Source: Verrucomicrobiaceae bacterium (lineage in GTDB: Bacteria; Verrucomicrobiota; Verrucomicrobiia; Verrucomicrobiales; Verrucomicrobiaceae). From it: DNA of 64,000 bases. The translations under genes and the position numbers were made by a program. The stretch's first letter is position 1, and every line of letters begins with the position of its first letter. Below the pieces are notes generated by a model. It searched no databases and was not told the origin of the DNA. It saw only the letters and a list, made by a program, of their open reading frames with translations. Where the stretch lies: positions 1 through 64,000 of the forward strand of contig CANNQP010000022.1 of the NCBI GenBank assembly GCA_947507875.1. The letters are read 5' to 3'. Below, piece after piece: positions 8,458-17,439 of the stretch.

Positions 8458-10901
8458 CCGATCAGCCCGACCTTTGACGCAACGGCAGACAGCCAGCGGC
8501 AGCAACGCCATCTCTGCAGGAGCAAACCGAGGATGACTGGCACGGCTACCCAGGGCCAGACGGCCAAGAGCGATGCCACGAGCAGAACCCATCCGAGTGG
8601 CAGCCAAGCCATTAGCCGAACCCGCGTGAGACGTCGGCTGTGACCATGCTCTTCCGTGACCGTGATGACATCGTAACGCACCCAGCGCCCCCTGCACCAT
8701 GACAGATCATAAGTCTGCCAGCCATCATCCACCGACACCTTCTTCAGGCCATGTGGATGTCGGAGCTGCATCTGTGCCTGCTGAAGCCATGCCTCCCGAC
8801 CGATGCCGGTCTCACTCCAAAACGAGCGCTCCATCGCAGGTAGGCGCAGCCAGCAGGGTAACCACGACCCACGAACGCTAGGCCATGCTGCTCCCGAAAT
8901 CTCAGGCAAGATCCCCAGTCGCATCATTCCCTGAACCTGAGCCCAGCCACGCACCCAAGGCTGGAACAAGCAAAACAGGAAAAGCAAAAGTTCCCCACGC
9001 CCGCCGAGGGGATAGGGCCTGCGAAAGTGCCTGTGCCGGCGCCAAGCGGGCAACAGCCCCCAACCAAGAATGCCCCCTAGCCATAGTGGCTGATGCATGA
9101 TGACAGCCCAAGCAGCACACAACAATGAGCCCATGACAAGCTGAGCGAGCTCTCCCCTGCCCTGCATCTGCTGGTAAATGCCCTGAAATAGGGCGGTGCC
9201 GTGCGGTCCGTGAAAGATGCGCGCGGCCCTGAGATCGGTCTGCCAGCCAGCTTCGCCATAAATCGCCCCGCACCAGCGCGCACCGCCCGTGAGACCAAAT
9301 CGGCCGGGATGATCCCGACGCAGCAGCGCCTCGGCCATACCATAGCCTCGCTGCTGGCGCAGATAAGCGCCGACAGTGCGCCGCCGATGGTGCCAGACCA
9401 TGGCTCCAGGCACAAACCGAAGCTGCCCACCCGCCTCGCGTAGCCGCCAGCACACATCCACATCATCACCCGCAGTGCGGTACTGCTCACGAAAACCGCC
9501 GATGGCCATGAGCGACTCTCGCCGAATGGCCAAATTACAGCCCGGCAAGTGCTCTGCCTCCCAATCGTCCAACATCACATGCGCCGGTGCCCCAGGAGCC
9601 GCTGCCACGACCGCCTCCACGAGGCCACGTGGAGACGGCGGGACGTTAGGTCCACCACAGGCGACCCAGCAAGGATCATCAAAACCAAGCAGCAGCCGTG
9701 CAAGCCAGTCCTCATCAGCAATGCAATCATCATCCGTGTAAGCAATGATCTCGCCATGAGTCGCAGCCAGGCCTCGATTCCGTGCCACGCTCAGCCCGGC
9801 ATGCTCCTGGCGAAGATAGCTCACACAAGGAAAGCTTGAGACCAGCGCCGCGAGGTCTTGTGTTGAGCCATCGTCCACAACCAGGACTTCCAGTGCCCGA
9901 TGACTTTGCCTGAGCAGCGATTCCAAACATCCCGCCAGGGTGCCCTGGCCATTGTAGGTGCAGACCACGATCGAGACCGTGGGCCTCGTCCGCCGGCCAG
10001 AATTCCAATCGGCCCGCCACAAAGCTGCAGGACGCAGACGGCGCTGCGCATCGACCAAACCAAACTGCCAACCCAACACCGGCTGACCTCCGCGGAACCA
10101 TTCATCCGTGAAACTGAACCAAAATCTGCCAGCCACAGCATGGGCCTCACATTCCTCCTCAAACCAAGCCCGCACCACCGCCTGAGCCGCAGCACCATGG
10201 CGAAGATGGTCGAGACCAAACTCCGTGATGACCAGCGGGCGGTCACCTGCCAAATGATGCAGCTTTTGAATCGTGGCAGAGAAGCTCTGGCGATCCTCCA
10301 AGAACAGATTCACCGCAAGAAAGTCGGCATTGCGGGGCATCAAATAGCCCGTACTCGGGTAGGTGGCATAGCTAAAGAGACGGTCTGGCGCGCACTTTCG
10401 ACCCGCGACGATCAATTCCTCCAAAAAGGCCTGCGTTCGTGCTGGCCCGAGCCACCGAACCAGCGTTTTTTCGATCTCATTACCCACGAGAAAAGCCGCG
10501 ATGGCAGGGTGCGTGCCGAGTGACTGCGCCGCCTGCTCCACCGCCGCGATGGCGGCACGCCGAGACGAGCGTGAACGCAAAAAATCCACATGATCCGTCC
10601 ACGGAATGCCAACCCACAAGCGCAAACCGAGTCGCAAGGCCTCCTGAAGCAAATGGCGTGAAGGCCAATCATAAACCCGCAATGCCTGGAAACCCATTTG
10701 TGCGATGCATTCCAGATCCGCCGTGAGCTGAGCAGGTTCAGGGTAACTTTCCCCAGCAGCATTGGGCTGAAAAGGCCCATAAGTCACCCCCCTTGGCAGA
10801 ACCTTCTGGCCCTTACGGCAGAAAAATTTACCCGACACGCGTTCCGCTTCCTGCTCTGCGTCTCGCAGAGAAGGAGGGGCGTCGAAAAAAGGGGCAACCA
10901 T
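8445..10901 (-). CDS. Fusion of GH-A-type glycosidase domain with family 2 glycosyltransferase
   Basis: From the ATG at 10901 the protein has 818 residues; a longer in-frame start at 11006 adds 35 residues without domain character. Domain 1 (about 25-300) is a TIM-barrel glycosidase of clan GH-A type: RGVTYGPF at the start, GNEIE near 140-144 (acid/base Glu), ITEFG near 225-229 (nucleophile Glu), and FSFTDEWF near 263. Domain 2 (about 308-560) is GT2: VSIVVCTYN, VVDDGS near 342, TDDD near 389-392, and a later GDDVDVCWRL segment. Hydrophobic segments near 610 and 770 suggest membrane attachment. Having a hydrolase-like and a transferase domain in one chain suggests synthesis and remodelling of a surface glycan, which is inference. 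Confidence 0.85.
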   Translation of the reverse strand: MVAPFFDAPPSLRDAEQEAERVSGKFFCRKGQKVLPRGVTYGPFQPNAAGESYPEPAQLTADLECIAQMGFQALRVYDWPSRHLLQEALRLGLRLWVGIPWTDHVDFLRSRSSRRAAIAAVEQAAQSLGTHPAIAAFLVGNEIEKTLVRWLGPARTQAFLEELIVAGRKCAPDRLFSYATYPSTGYLMPRNADFLAVNLFLEDRQSFSATIQKLHHLAGDRPLVITEFGLDHLRHGAAAQAVVRAWFEEECEAHAVAGRFWFSFTDEWFRGGQPVLGWQFGLVDAQRRLRPAALWRADWNSGRRTRPTVSIVVCTYNGQGTLAGCLESLLRQSHRALEVLVVDDGSTQDLAALVSSFPCVSYLRQEHAGLSVARNRGLAATHGEIIAYTDDDCIADEDWLARLLLGFDDPCWVACGGPNVPPSPRGLVEAVVAAAPGAPAHVMLDDWEAEHLPGCNLAIRRESLMAIGGFREQYRTAGDDVDVCWRLREAGGQLRFVPGAMVWHHRRRTVGAYLRQQRGYGMAEALLRRDHPGRFGLTGGARWCGAIYGEAGWQTDLRAARIFHGPHGTALFQGIYQQMQGRGELAQLVMGSLLCAAWAVIMHQPLWLGGILGWGLLPAWRRHRHFRRPYPLGGRGELLLFLFCLFQPWVRGWAQVQGMMRLGILPEISGAAWPSVRGSWLPCWLRLPAMERSFWSETGIGREAWLQQAQMQLRHPHGLKKVSVDDGWQTYDLSWCRGRWVRYDVITVTEEHGHSRRLTRVRLMAWLPLGWVLLVASLLAVWPWVAVPVILGLLLQRWRCCRWLSAVASKVGLIGQRL

Positions 10902-11023
10902 GATGCGTTTAGAACGGAAGCTGGAGACAAGCTCTAGAAGCCGCTTGGCGCAAGATGCAGAGCGCGGGTTGATTTCTGTGACGAAAGCGCCAATCTCGCG
11001 GCCCACTCTCGGCCCCCATCCCC

Positions 11024-11956
11024 ATGATTGACTCCTTCAAGGTCCTCAGCGGCAGCGCGCATCCCGCCCTGGCCCAGCTTATCTGCAAGAACCTCGGCAT
11101 CAGCCTCTGCGCTGCTGAACTGACGACCTTCCCAGACGGGGAGACGTTTGTTCAAATCAAAGAGAATATCCGCGGACGCGACATTTTCATAGTGCAGCCC
11201 ACCTGCCCACCGACGAACCAAAACCTGATGGAATTGCTCATCATGGTCGATGCCGTTCGGCGTGCTAGTGCCGCCCGCATCACCGCTGTGCTCCCCTTTT
11301 TCGGCTATGCCCGCCAAGATCGTAAAGACCGCCCACGCGTGCCCATTACCGCTAAGCTCGTCGCTAATTTATTGGCCGCCTCAGGAGTCAATCGAGTCCT
11401 CACGGTTGATCTGCACGCAGGCCAAATTCAAGGATTCTTCGACATCCCGGTGGATCATCTTTATGCCGGACCGGTGCTGATCAAGGCCATCAAGGAGCGT
11501 AACATACCTGACCTTGTCGTGGTTTCTCCTGACGTCGGTGGCATCAAAATGACCCACGCCTACGCCAAAGCACTGAAAGCCCCGATGGCCATCGTCGCCA
11601 AAAATCGCGTCAGTGCCGATGAAGTCGAAGCCCTCAACGTGATCGGTGACGTGAAGGACAAAAACGTGCTGCTCGTCGATGACTTAACCGAAACGGCCGG
11701 CACCCTAACGGCTGCTGCAGACCTGCTCATGAAACACGGGGCCAAAAACATTTACGCGGGAGTGTCACATGGCGTTCTTGGCGAAAAAGGCCGTAGCCGC
11801 ATTGCGAAATCACCGATCATTGAGCTCTTTGCGACGAATTCCGTACCTCAGGCGCATGGGGATAAAGTCACCGCTCTCGACATCTCTGGACTACTCGCCC
11901 AAGCCATCCAGAGGATTCATAACGACGAGTCTGTCACTTCTCTCTTTGACATCTGA
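11024..11956 (+). CDS. prs: Ribose-phosphate pyrophosphokinase
   Basis: The 310-residue protein matches PRPP synthetase along its length: FPDGETFVQI, GRDIFIVQPT, the ATP flexible-loop region YARQDRKDRPRVPI, catalytic VDLHAGQIQGFFDIPVDHL, and the PRPP-binding loop VDDLTETAGTL (usually DDMIDTAGT, so slightly divergent). It makes PRPP from ribose 5-phosphate and ATP for nucleotide, His and Trp synthesis. It is the first gene of prs-rplY-pth-rpsF, an order conserved in many bacteria, and is divergent from the glycosidase-glycosyltransferase fusion. Confidence 0.97.
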   Translation: MIDSFKVLSGSAHPALAQLICKNLGISLCAAELTTFPDGETFVQIKENIRGRDIFIVQPTCPPTNQNLMELLIMVDAVRRASAARITAVLPFFGYARQDRKDRPRVPITAKLVANLLAASGVNRVLTVDLHAGQIQGFFDIPVDHLYAGPVLIKAIKERNIPDLVVVSPDVGGIKMTHAYAKALKAPMAIVAKNRVSADEVEALNVIGDVKDKNVLLVDDLTETAGTLTAAADLLMKHGAKNIYAGVSHGVLGEKGRSRIAKSPIIELFATNSVPQAHGDKVTALDISGLLAQAIQRIHNDESVTSLFDI

Positions 11957-12021
11957 GACCGCTCATGTAGTCTCGCGCCCCTTTTTCCTACCCCCGAACT
12001 GTTCACAAGAACGATACTACC

Positions 12022-12645
12022 ATGGCCAAAATACTCGACCTCGTCGCTCAACCCCGCACTGCAGCCGGCACCGGCGCCGTCAATCGTCTGCGTAAGTCTG
12101 GCGTCACACCAGCTGTCGTTTATGGCCGCAAAGTTGCCCCACTCAACGTTCAGGTGGATACCAAGATCTTCACCAAAATCCTGCAAGGCAGTGCCTCGGA
12201 TAACATCCTGGTCAGCCTGAAGCTCGACAACGGCGAACAGCTTGCGCTCGTGCAAGAAGTCCAGCACGACCACCTCAAAGGGGGCATTTCTCACATCGAC
12301 TTCCACGCCATCGCGATGGACGAAGAAATCCACGCGGAAGTGCCAGTCGAAATCTCCGGTGAATCCCCTGGCGTCAAGCTTGGTGGCCTCGTTGAAGCCA
12401 TCCACCACACGCTCGAAGTCCGCTGCCTTCCAAAAGATCTTCCAGAGCATATCACCGTTGACGTCTCCACCCTCGAACTTGGCAAATCCATCCACGTCGG
12501 CGAGATTCAATTCCCAGCTGGAGTTCGCCCCAAACTCGCCGCTGACGTCGTCGTCATTGTGTGTGAAGAGCCAAAAGTTGACGCTGAGCCTGAACCAGCC
12601 GCCAAAGCAGCTGCTCCTGCCGCCAAGACCGCCGCAAAGAAGTAA
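12022..12645 (+). CDS. rplY: 50S ribosomal protein L25, long (CTC) form
   Basis: The 207-residue protein has an N-terminal L25 domain binding 5S rRNA (GTGAVNRLRKSGVTPAVVYGRK at about 17-38) and the C-terminal beta domain of the general stress protein CTC type (about 95-185), ending in an Ala/Lys tail rich in AAKAAAPAAKT. It sits 65 bases after prs and 33 bases before pth, consistent with one transcript. Confidence 0.95.
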   Translation: MAKILDLVAQPRTAAGTGAVNRLRKSGVTPAVVYGRKVAPLNVQVDTKIFTKILQGSASDNILVSLKLDNGEQLALVQEVQHDHLKGGISHIDFHAIAMDEEIHAEVPVEISGESPGVKLGGLVEAIHHTLEVRCLPKDLPEHITVDVSTLELGKSIHVGEIQFPAGVRPKLAADVVVIVCEEPKVDAEPEPAAKAAAPAAKTAAKK

Positions 12646-12678
12646 ATTTGACTTCTGGAACGCCTCAAGTCGCCCAAC

Positions 12679-13296
12679 GTGCCCGCTGAAGACCCATCCA
12701 AGCCTGAAGCGGGCAGCCTGAAACCAAGACTGATCATTGGCCTCGGCAACCCAGGCAAAGACTACCGCGACACCCGACACAACATAGGATTCATGGTTGT
12801 TGATGAATTAGCTAGGCGTATGAATGTCGCTTTCCGAGAGGAAAACCGGCATCATGGTCTTTTGGCGAAATTCTCGGGAGGCTGGCTTCTCAAGCCACAA
12901 ACTTACATGAATGACTCGGGGCGCAGTGCACGCTCCCTCACTGAATTTTACAAGATTTCGACTCACGAAACATTGACTGTTTACGATGATGTGGATCTAC
13001 CCTTGGGCAGCCTAAGGTTTCGCCTCAAAGGCTCAGCTGGAGGCCACAATGGAATCAAATCCATCATTCAAAGTCTCGGCACCCTAGAGTTTCCAAGACT
13101 CAAGCTCGGAATCGCCGCGATGAATGGCAGACCCGATGGGAAACGTCTCGTCAATCATGTCCTTGGCACCTTTTTGGAAGACGAAAAACCCACACTATCG
13201 CTGGTCATTCAAACTGCCGCTGACGCGATCATGCACAGCTTAAGCGTAGGCATTGAAGCCACCATGAATCGGTTTAACCGCTCCGCTTCCATCTGA
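12679..13296 (+). CDS. pth: Peptidyl-tRNA hydrolase
   Basis: The 205-residue protein starts at GTG 12679. Family motifs: LIIGLGNPGKDYRDTRHNIGF at about 18-38 with the catalytic His, KPQTYMNDSG near 74, DDVDLPLG near 98, and GGHNGIKS near 117. It releases tRNA from prematurely dropped peptidyl-tRNA, recycling it for translation. The normal start could be slightly downstream because the first 16 residues precede the conserved core. Confidence 0.95.
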   Translation: MPAEDPSKPEAGSLKPRLIIGLGNPGKDYRDTRHNIGFMVVDELARRMNVAFREENRHHGLLAKFSGGWLLKPQTYMNDSGRSARSLTEFYKISTHETLTVYDDVDLPLGSLRFRLKGSAGGHNGIKSIIQSLGTLEFPRLKLGIAAMNGRPDGKRLVNHVLGTFLEDEKPTLSLVIQTAADAIMHSLSVGIEATMNRFNRSASI

Positions 13297-13334
13297 ATTT
13301 TACCCCAAACCGCAACCAACGCCCCTAAACCTCC

Positions 13335-13619
13335 ATGAAACGCAACTACGAAGCTCTGATCGTCCTCGACCTCAAAGGTAAGGAAGAAACGGTCGAAACC
13401 CTGGTCAACAACATCGGCAACGAATTCGAAAAAGCTGGTGTGAAACTCGATCAAATTGACCAACTCGGTAAGCGCGACTTCCCTTACAGCCCACGCCACG
13501 TCACCAGCGGCTATTTTGTGAAATATCACCTCAACGCCGAAAGCGGAGCACTTGATGCGGCACGCGCCAAGCTGAAACTCAATGACAGCGTTTATCAGCA
13601 GTATTATCAGCGCGCCTGA
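13335..13619 (+). CDS. rpsF: 30S ribosomal protein S6
   Basis: The 94-residue protein begins MKRNYEALIVLDLKG and contains the S6 ferredoxin-like fold signature IDQLGKRDFPYSPRHVTSGYFVKYHL. It ends the prs-rplY-pth-rpsF run and is followed directly by a strong terminator. In many bacteria rpsF precedes ssb, rpsR and rplI; those are absent here, so S6 is separated from its S18 partner gene. Confidence 0.95.
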   Translation: MKRNYEALIVLDLKGKEETVETLVNNIGNEFEKAGVKLDQIDQLGKRDFPYSPRHVTSGYFVKYHLNAESGALDAARAKLKLNDSVYQQYYQRA

Positions 13620-13652
13620 TTCTCTCTGGCCGAGATTGATTATTAATCCTCC

Positions 13653-13678
13653 AAAGCCCCGCAGAAACGCGGGGCTTT
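13653..13678 (+). terminator. Rho-independent terminator after rpsF
   Basis: AAAGCCCCGC pairs perfectly with GCGGGGCTTT over 10 bp around a 6-base loop, followed by GTTGTTT. It lies 33 bases after the rpsF stop. Confidence 0.88.
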
Positions 13679-13736
13679 GTTGTTTAGCCCCTGATTCATG
13701 AGCAACACGTGTCATCAGATCACAGTGCGTGAACGA

Positions 13737-15164
13737 TCATTTTCCGTGCCCCAGATCCCCGCATCTCACGTCGTTGACTTCCGATGAATTCAAGATTTTG
13801 CGACGAGTGAACCGCAGCTGATGCACTCTTCGCGCGTCTGCCTTGAGCGTCACCACTTCGTAGTCTGAGATCGTCACGCTTTCTCCAACTTTCGGCAAAT
13901 GACCAAGCAGATGCGTCATGTAACCGCCAATGGTCGTGACTTCTTCGCTTTCAATCTCCAAACCCGCGTGTTCAGCCAGCTCATACAGGTTCAAGGTGCC
14001 ATCAACCTCAAAGCTATTCTCATCTATCCGCCGAAACTCACTCACCTCTTGATCAAATTCATCTTGGATGTCACCCACGATCTCTTCGACGACATTGTCT
14101 AGCGTCACGATGCCAACAGCGCCCCCATATTCATCGACAGCGAGCGCAATGTGAGCGTGCTTATCTAAGAAAAACCGAAGCAACTTATCAATCGGCATCA
14201 TTTCTGGAACCATGGGCAGTTCCCGACAAATCTTCTTCAAATCACCTTCCAATTGATTCGCAAGCGGCAACAAATCCTTGATGTGGATCATTCCAAGACT
14301 CTGATCCAGATGTCCTTCCACCAAAGGATATCGTGTATGTTGATGCTGTACGGCACGTGCCCAATTGGATTGGAAAGTATCTTCAATATCTAAAGAAATC
14401 ACGGCATTTCTTGGCGTCATCACATCTCGAACACAGCGATCGTTTAACCCAAGTGCATTCAGTAGAATATCCTTCTCCGTTTCCGTAACTTCTTTGGATC
14501 TTTGGCTTTCTGCCACGATATGCCTCAATTCTTCTTCACTATGGGCAATCTCACTTTCTGTGGCAGGCTCTACTTTAAAGATCAACTTTAGCAATCGGTT
14601 GGCAGTGCCATTTAAAACCCAAATAGCAGGTCGAAATAAGGTGTAAAAAAACTGCAACGGCCCACTAACAAAAAGGGTGGTGCTGAGTGACTTTCGAATG
14701 GCTAACGATTTAGGGGTTAACTCACCTAAAACCACATGCAAAAAGGTCACTAAAGTGAAACTCAAACCTATCGAAAACGAGGCAAGAATAGCCTCATCGT
14801 AAACCCCCATGCTTTTCATCAAAGGCTGCACAAGTTGTGCAACCAAAGGCTCTGCCACCATCCCTAAGGCAATGCTGGCCAGCGTGATGCCAAGTTGGGT
14901 TGCAGATAGATAACCATCCAAGTTTTTGAGCGCGAGACGCGCCCGAGCAGCAGGCCGACTACCTTCTGCAATCAGCTCATCCAGCTGCGTGCTGCGCACT
15001 TTCACAATGGCAAATTCTGCAGCCACAAAAAAAGCATTCAGCAGGACGAAGAACATGACCGCTCCAAATGAACCCAACAGTCCGAGAGGTGTCATTTCTT
15101 CAGCAGGATGAGCCGCTGCTTTGAAAGCCAAAAACATGCAGAAATCCATTGGGCTTAGAGACAT
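13737..15164 (-). CDS. CNNM/CBS/CorC domain membrane protein (hemolysin C family)
   Basis: The 475-residue protein (ATG at 15164; a GTG one codon earlier is possible) has an N-terminal CNNM domain with four hydrophobic segments (about 30-185), a pair of CBS domains (about 210-335, with RDVMTPRNAVISLDIE and DEYGGAVGIVTLDNVVEEIVGDI), and a C-terminal CorC/HlyC domain (about 345-435). Family members are linked to Mg or Co efflux and membrane integrity; the older name hemolysin is misleading. It follows the zinc ribbon gene by 18 bases on the same strand, so co-transcription is likely. Confidence 0.92.
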   Translation of the reverse strand: MSLSPMDFCMFLAFKAAAHPAEEMTPLGLLGSFGAVMFFVLLNAFFVAAEFAIVKVRSTQLDELIAEGSRPAARARLALKNLDGYLSATQLGITLASIALGMVAEPLVAQLVQPLMKSMGVYDEAILASFSIGLSFTLVTFLHVVLGELTPKSLAIRKSLSTTLFVSGPLQFFYTLFRPAIWVLNGTANRLLKLIFKVEPATESEIAHSEEELRHIVAESQRSKEVTETEKDILLNALGLNDRCVRDVMTPRNAVISLDIEDTFQSNWARAVQHQHTRYPLVEGHLDQSLGMIHIKDLLPLANQLEGDLKKICRELPMVPEMMPIDKLLRFFLDKHAHIALAVDEYGGAVGIVTLDNVVEEIVGDIQDEFDQEVSEFRRIDENSFEVDGTLNLYELAEHAGLEIESEEVTTIGGYMTHLLGHLPKVGESVTISDYEVVTLKADARRVHQLRFTRRKILNSSEVNDVRCGDLGHGK

Positions 15165-15182
15165 CACAGCGACTCTATTCTC

Positions 15183-15434
15183 CTACATTTTTTCATAACT
15201 ACCATCGCTGCGTTTTTCGAGAATGGTAAAACCTGCTTTTTTTGCATCAGAGATAGATACGGGTTTCGTGATTTTGGGAACAGCAAAGCTAGTCAGGAGC
15301 TTCCGAACTGGACGCCGACAGAGGGGGCAGTGAGTCAGAGGCTCTCGGTCAATAGGTCGTCTCAAGTCGAACCCCTTGCGACAACGTAGGCATCCCTCTT
15401 CAGGGTTTTCGGCGATGTATGAGTAGGTAGGCAA
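15183..15434 (-). CDS. FmdB-type zinc ribbon protein
   Basis: A TTG start at 15434 gives an 83-residue protein beginning (M)PTYSYIAENPEEGC, the usual FmdB family start. A longer frame from a TTG at 15461 would add nine residues before it. The ribbon is CLRC...CPLC (residues about 15-41), with KKAGFTILEKRSDGSYEK at the C-terminus. Such proteins are small putative regulators or RNA-associated zinc ribbons without proven function. It lies between rpsN and the CNNM gene in one direction. Confidence 0.78.
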   Translation of the reverse strand: MPTYSYIAENPEEGCLRCRKGFDLRRPIDREPLTHCPLCRRPVRKLLTSFAVPKITKPVSISDAKKAGFTILEKRSDGSYEKM

Positions 15435-15545
15435 GACCAGAGTCAGTTTGAACGAGATCAATCATTGAATGGCGTGAAGACACACTAAGGCATTCAATCT
15501 CCCACGAACGGAGCAAAGAAATGATGCAAAACAAAAACAACAAAA

Positions 15546-15564
15546 CCCAGGGATTGTCCCTGGG
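15546..15564 (-). terminator. Rho-independent terminator after rpsN
   Basis: CCCAGGGA and TCCCTGGG form an 8-bp perfect stem with loop TTG; on the minus strand it is followed by TTTTGTTGTTTTTG. It lies 30 bases after the rpsN stop and separates it from the zinc ribbon gene. Confidence 0.85.
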
Positions 15565-15593
15565 CTCGTCGTAAAAAAATCAAAAGGTATGAA

Positions 15594-15863
15594 TTACCAG
15601 CTGGACTTGGTAACGCCAGGAATCAGACCTGCCGAGGCCATTTCACGGAAGGTCATACGTGACATCTGGAAGCGGCGAATGAAAGCGCGACGACGCCCCG
15701 AAACACGGCAACGATTGGTCAATCTCGTGGGACTAGCGTCACGAGGAAGCATCGTCAGACCGACGTAGTCGTTATTCGCCTTCAACTCCGCACGGAGTTT
15801 AGCGTATTTATTCACAGTGTTTTGTTTGCGTTTTTCGCGTTCGAGCCAGCAAGTTTTAGCCAT
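15594..15863 (-). CDS. rpsN: 30S ribosomal protein S14, zinc-independent form
   Basis: Starting at the ATG at 15863 ([10 protein letters not shown]) gives 89 residues; an upstream in-frame ATG would add a 21-residue tail absent from the family. The C-terminal signature [20 protein letters not shown] is clear and the zinc-binding CxxC pairs of the other S14 type are missing. The gene stands outside any ribosomal operon, which is common for this form. Confidence 0.95.
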   Translation of the reverse strand: MAKTCWLEREKRKQNTVNKYAKLRAELKANNDYVGLTMLPRDASPTRLTNRCRVSGRRRAFIRRFQMSRMTFREMASAGLIPGVTKSSW

Positions 15864-16065
15864 AATTGGGAAGACAAAATGCCGACTCAATTCATGATTG
15901 CAACGCAAAATTTTACTAGCGCTCACAAAGAGACGGTTTTATTTATCAAATTATGTTCTCTGGAATGCTGATCGCCGTCTTTTTTCTCGCTTTAGGTGTC
16001 ATCGTTTTCACTTATTTGCAGAAGGCTTAACGCTTGATGCTCGGTGTGTGCACCCGAGTGAAAAA

Positions 16066-17439
16066 TCATGCCTTAGCGCATTCGAAAAGATGCGAACAAA
16101 CTGAGTCTGCCATGATGAACTCTTGATTGCTGAGACTTTTGATAGGTCCGATCAGGATAGGCCAATCCAAAGTATCTTCCGGGACTCGACCGTGACTTCC
16201 CCGAACTAAGTTGGCATCCAATGGAATGACATCCATGAGATAGCGAAAGCCCAGTTTTTTTTGCAAGAGTCGCAGGGCCAATCTACCTTTCGGCAGCCGA
16301 AGACCGGGATCTAAAAAAAGCTCAGCAGGGTCATAACCACACTTGCGATGGATATCCACGCAGCGAGCGAAATCAGGTGCCCGAGCATCGTCTTCCCAGT
16401 AGTAGTAGGTGAACCAGCTGCGCTCATCGGCGATGACAATGAAGTCGCCACTGCGATCATGATCCAAGCGGTGGTCACTTTTTTCCGCCTGTCCTAAAAC
16501 ATGCTGCACGCCCGGTGTGATTTCCAGAACTTGCCTAACCTTATCGCGCAACGAAGGATCGTTGAGGTAGATGTGTGCGACTTGATGGTCCGCGATGGCG
16601 AAGGCTTTTGATCCTCCAAGATCTAAGGTTTCTCGTCCTAATTCATCCTTGATCGACAACCATCCTTGAGCCCGAAAAACTCGATTCAGATGCACCGGCC
16701 GCTCGACCTCTGTGATTCCGTATTCGGAGAGCAAGATCACCTGCACACCTCTCCCTTCATAAAATCGGATCAAGTCTCCGACCACTTCATCGATCTGACG
16801 GAGATCCTCCTGAATCAGATCCATGCGCAAACCGACACGTTGCAGATTGTAATCAAGATGGGGTAAGTAAACGAGACTGAGTTGAGGGGTATGCTTTTCC
16901 TCAATCCAGCGAGCACTGGCTGCTATCCAACGTGAGGATTCAATACCTGAATTAGGACCCCAGAAATGCATGAATGGGAACTCGCCCAAATCACTTTTTA
17001 ACATCTCCCTCATTCCCATGGGCTGGGTGTGAATGTCAAAAACCTTACTTCCATCGCTCAGATAAAGCGGACGCGGAGTTACGGTGTAATCCGCCGTGGA
17101 GTGCATGTTGTACCACCAAAAAACTTTAGCACAGGTAAAATCTGGCTCTGAAGAACGCAACATGTCCCAAAGCTTTGGAGCCTGGATCAGTTGCTCAGGT
17201 TGCTTCCAAAAACGATGCTCTGCATAATCACGATCATACCAGCCATTGGCCACGACACCATGCTCACAAGGCATTTTACCAGTCACGTAGGTCGCCTGAG
17301 CCGTGCAAGTTACCGCAGGAATAACCGGCTTAATGACGGCGCTCTTCATGCGCTGCATGTAAGAACGTATCTCAGGGGTAGAGTCGCTGATGAGTCTGGG
17401 CGTCAGACCCACGACGTTCAAGATAGCGGTACGCGGCAT
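16066..17439 (-). CDS. Alkaline phosphatase superfamily (type I phosphodiesterase-like) protein with altered metal ligands
   Basis: The ATG at 17439 (MPRTAILNVVGLTPRLI) is preferred over a TTG at 17454. The 457-residue protein has the nucleotide pyrophosphatase/phosphodiesterase layout: nucleophile region PAVTCTAQATYVTGKMPCEHGVVANGW near 42-68, LVYLPHLDYNLQRVG near 195, LLSEYGITE near 242, and GSHGR near 411. Compared with canonical members, the first-motif Asp is replaced by Val, the His after the second Asp is Gln, and SDHG has become SEYG. It may be a relative of the phosphodiesterase-like proteins of some ebo clusters, but no other ebo genes are present. No signal peptide, so probably cytoplasmic. 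Confidence 0.75.
   Translation of the reverse strand: MPRTAILNVVGLTPRLISDSTPEIRSYMQRMKSAVIKPVIPAVTCTAQATYVTGKMPCEHGVVANGWYDRDYAEHRFWKQPEQLIQAPKLWDMLRSSEPDFTCAKVFWWYNMHSTADYTVTPRPLYLSDGSKVFDIHTQPMGMREMLKSDLGEFPFMHFWGPNSGIESSRWIAASARWIEEKHTPQLSLVYLPHLDYNLQRVGLRMDLIQEDLRQIDEVVGDLIRFYEGRGVQVILLSEYGITEVERPVHLNRVFRAQGWLSIKDELGRETLDLGGSKAFAIADHQVAHIYLNDPSLRDKVRQVLEITPGVQHVLGQAEKSDHRLDHDRSGDFIVIADERSWFTYYYWEDDARAPDFARCVDIHRKCGYDPAELFLDPGLRLPKGRLALRLLQKKLGFRYLMDVIPLDANLVRGSHGRVPEDTLDWPILIGPIKSLSNQEFIMADSVCSHLFECAKA

Noticed and set aside
10902..11006. Alternative start of the glycosidase-glycosyltransferase fusion at 11006
   Set aside because: The added 35 residues have no domain character and crowd the promoter of divergent prs.
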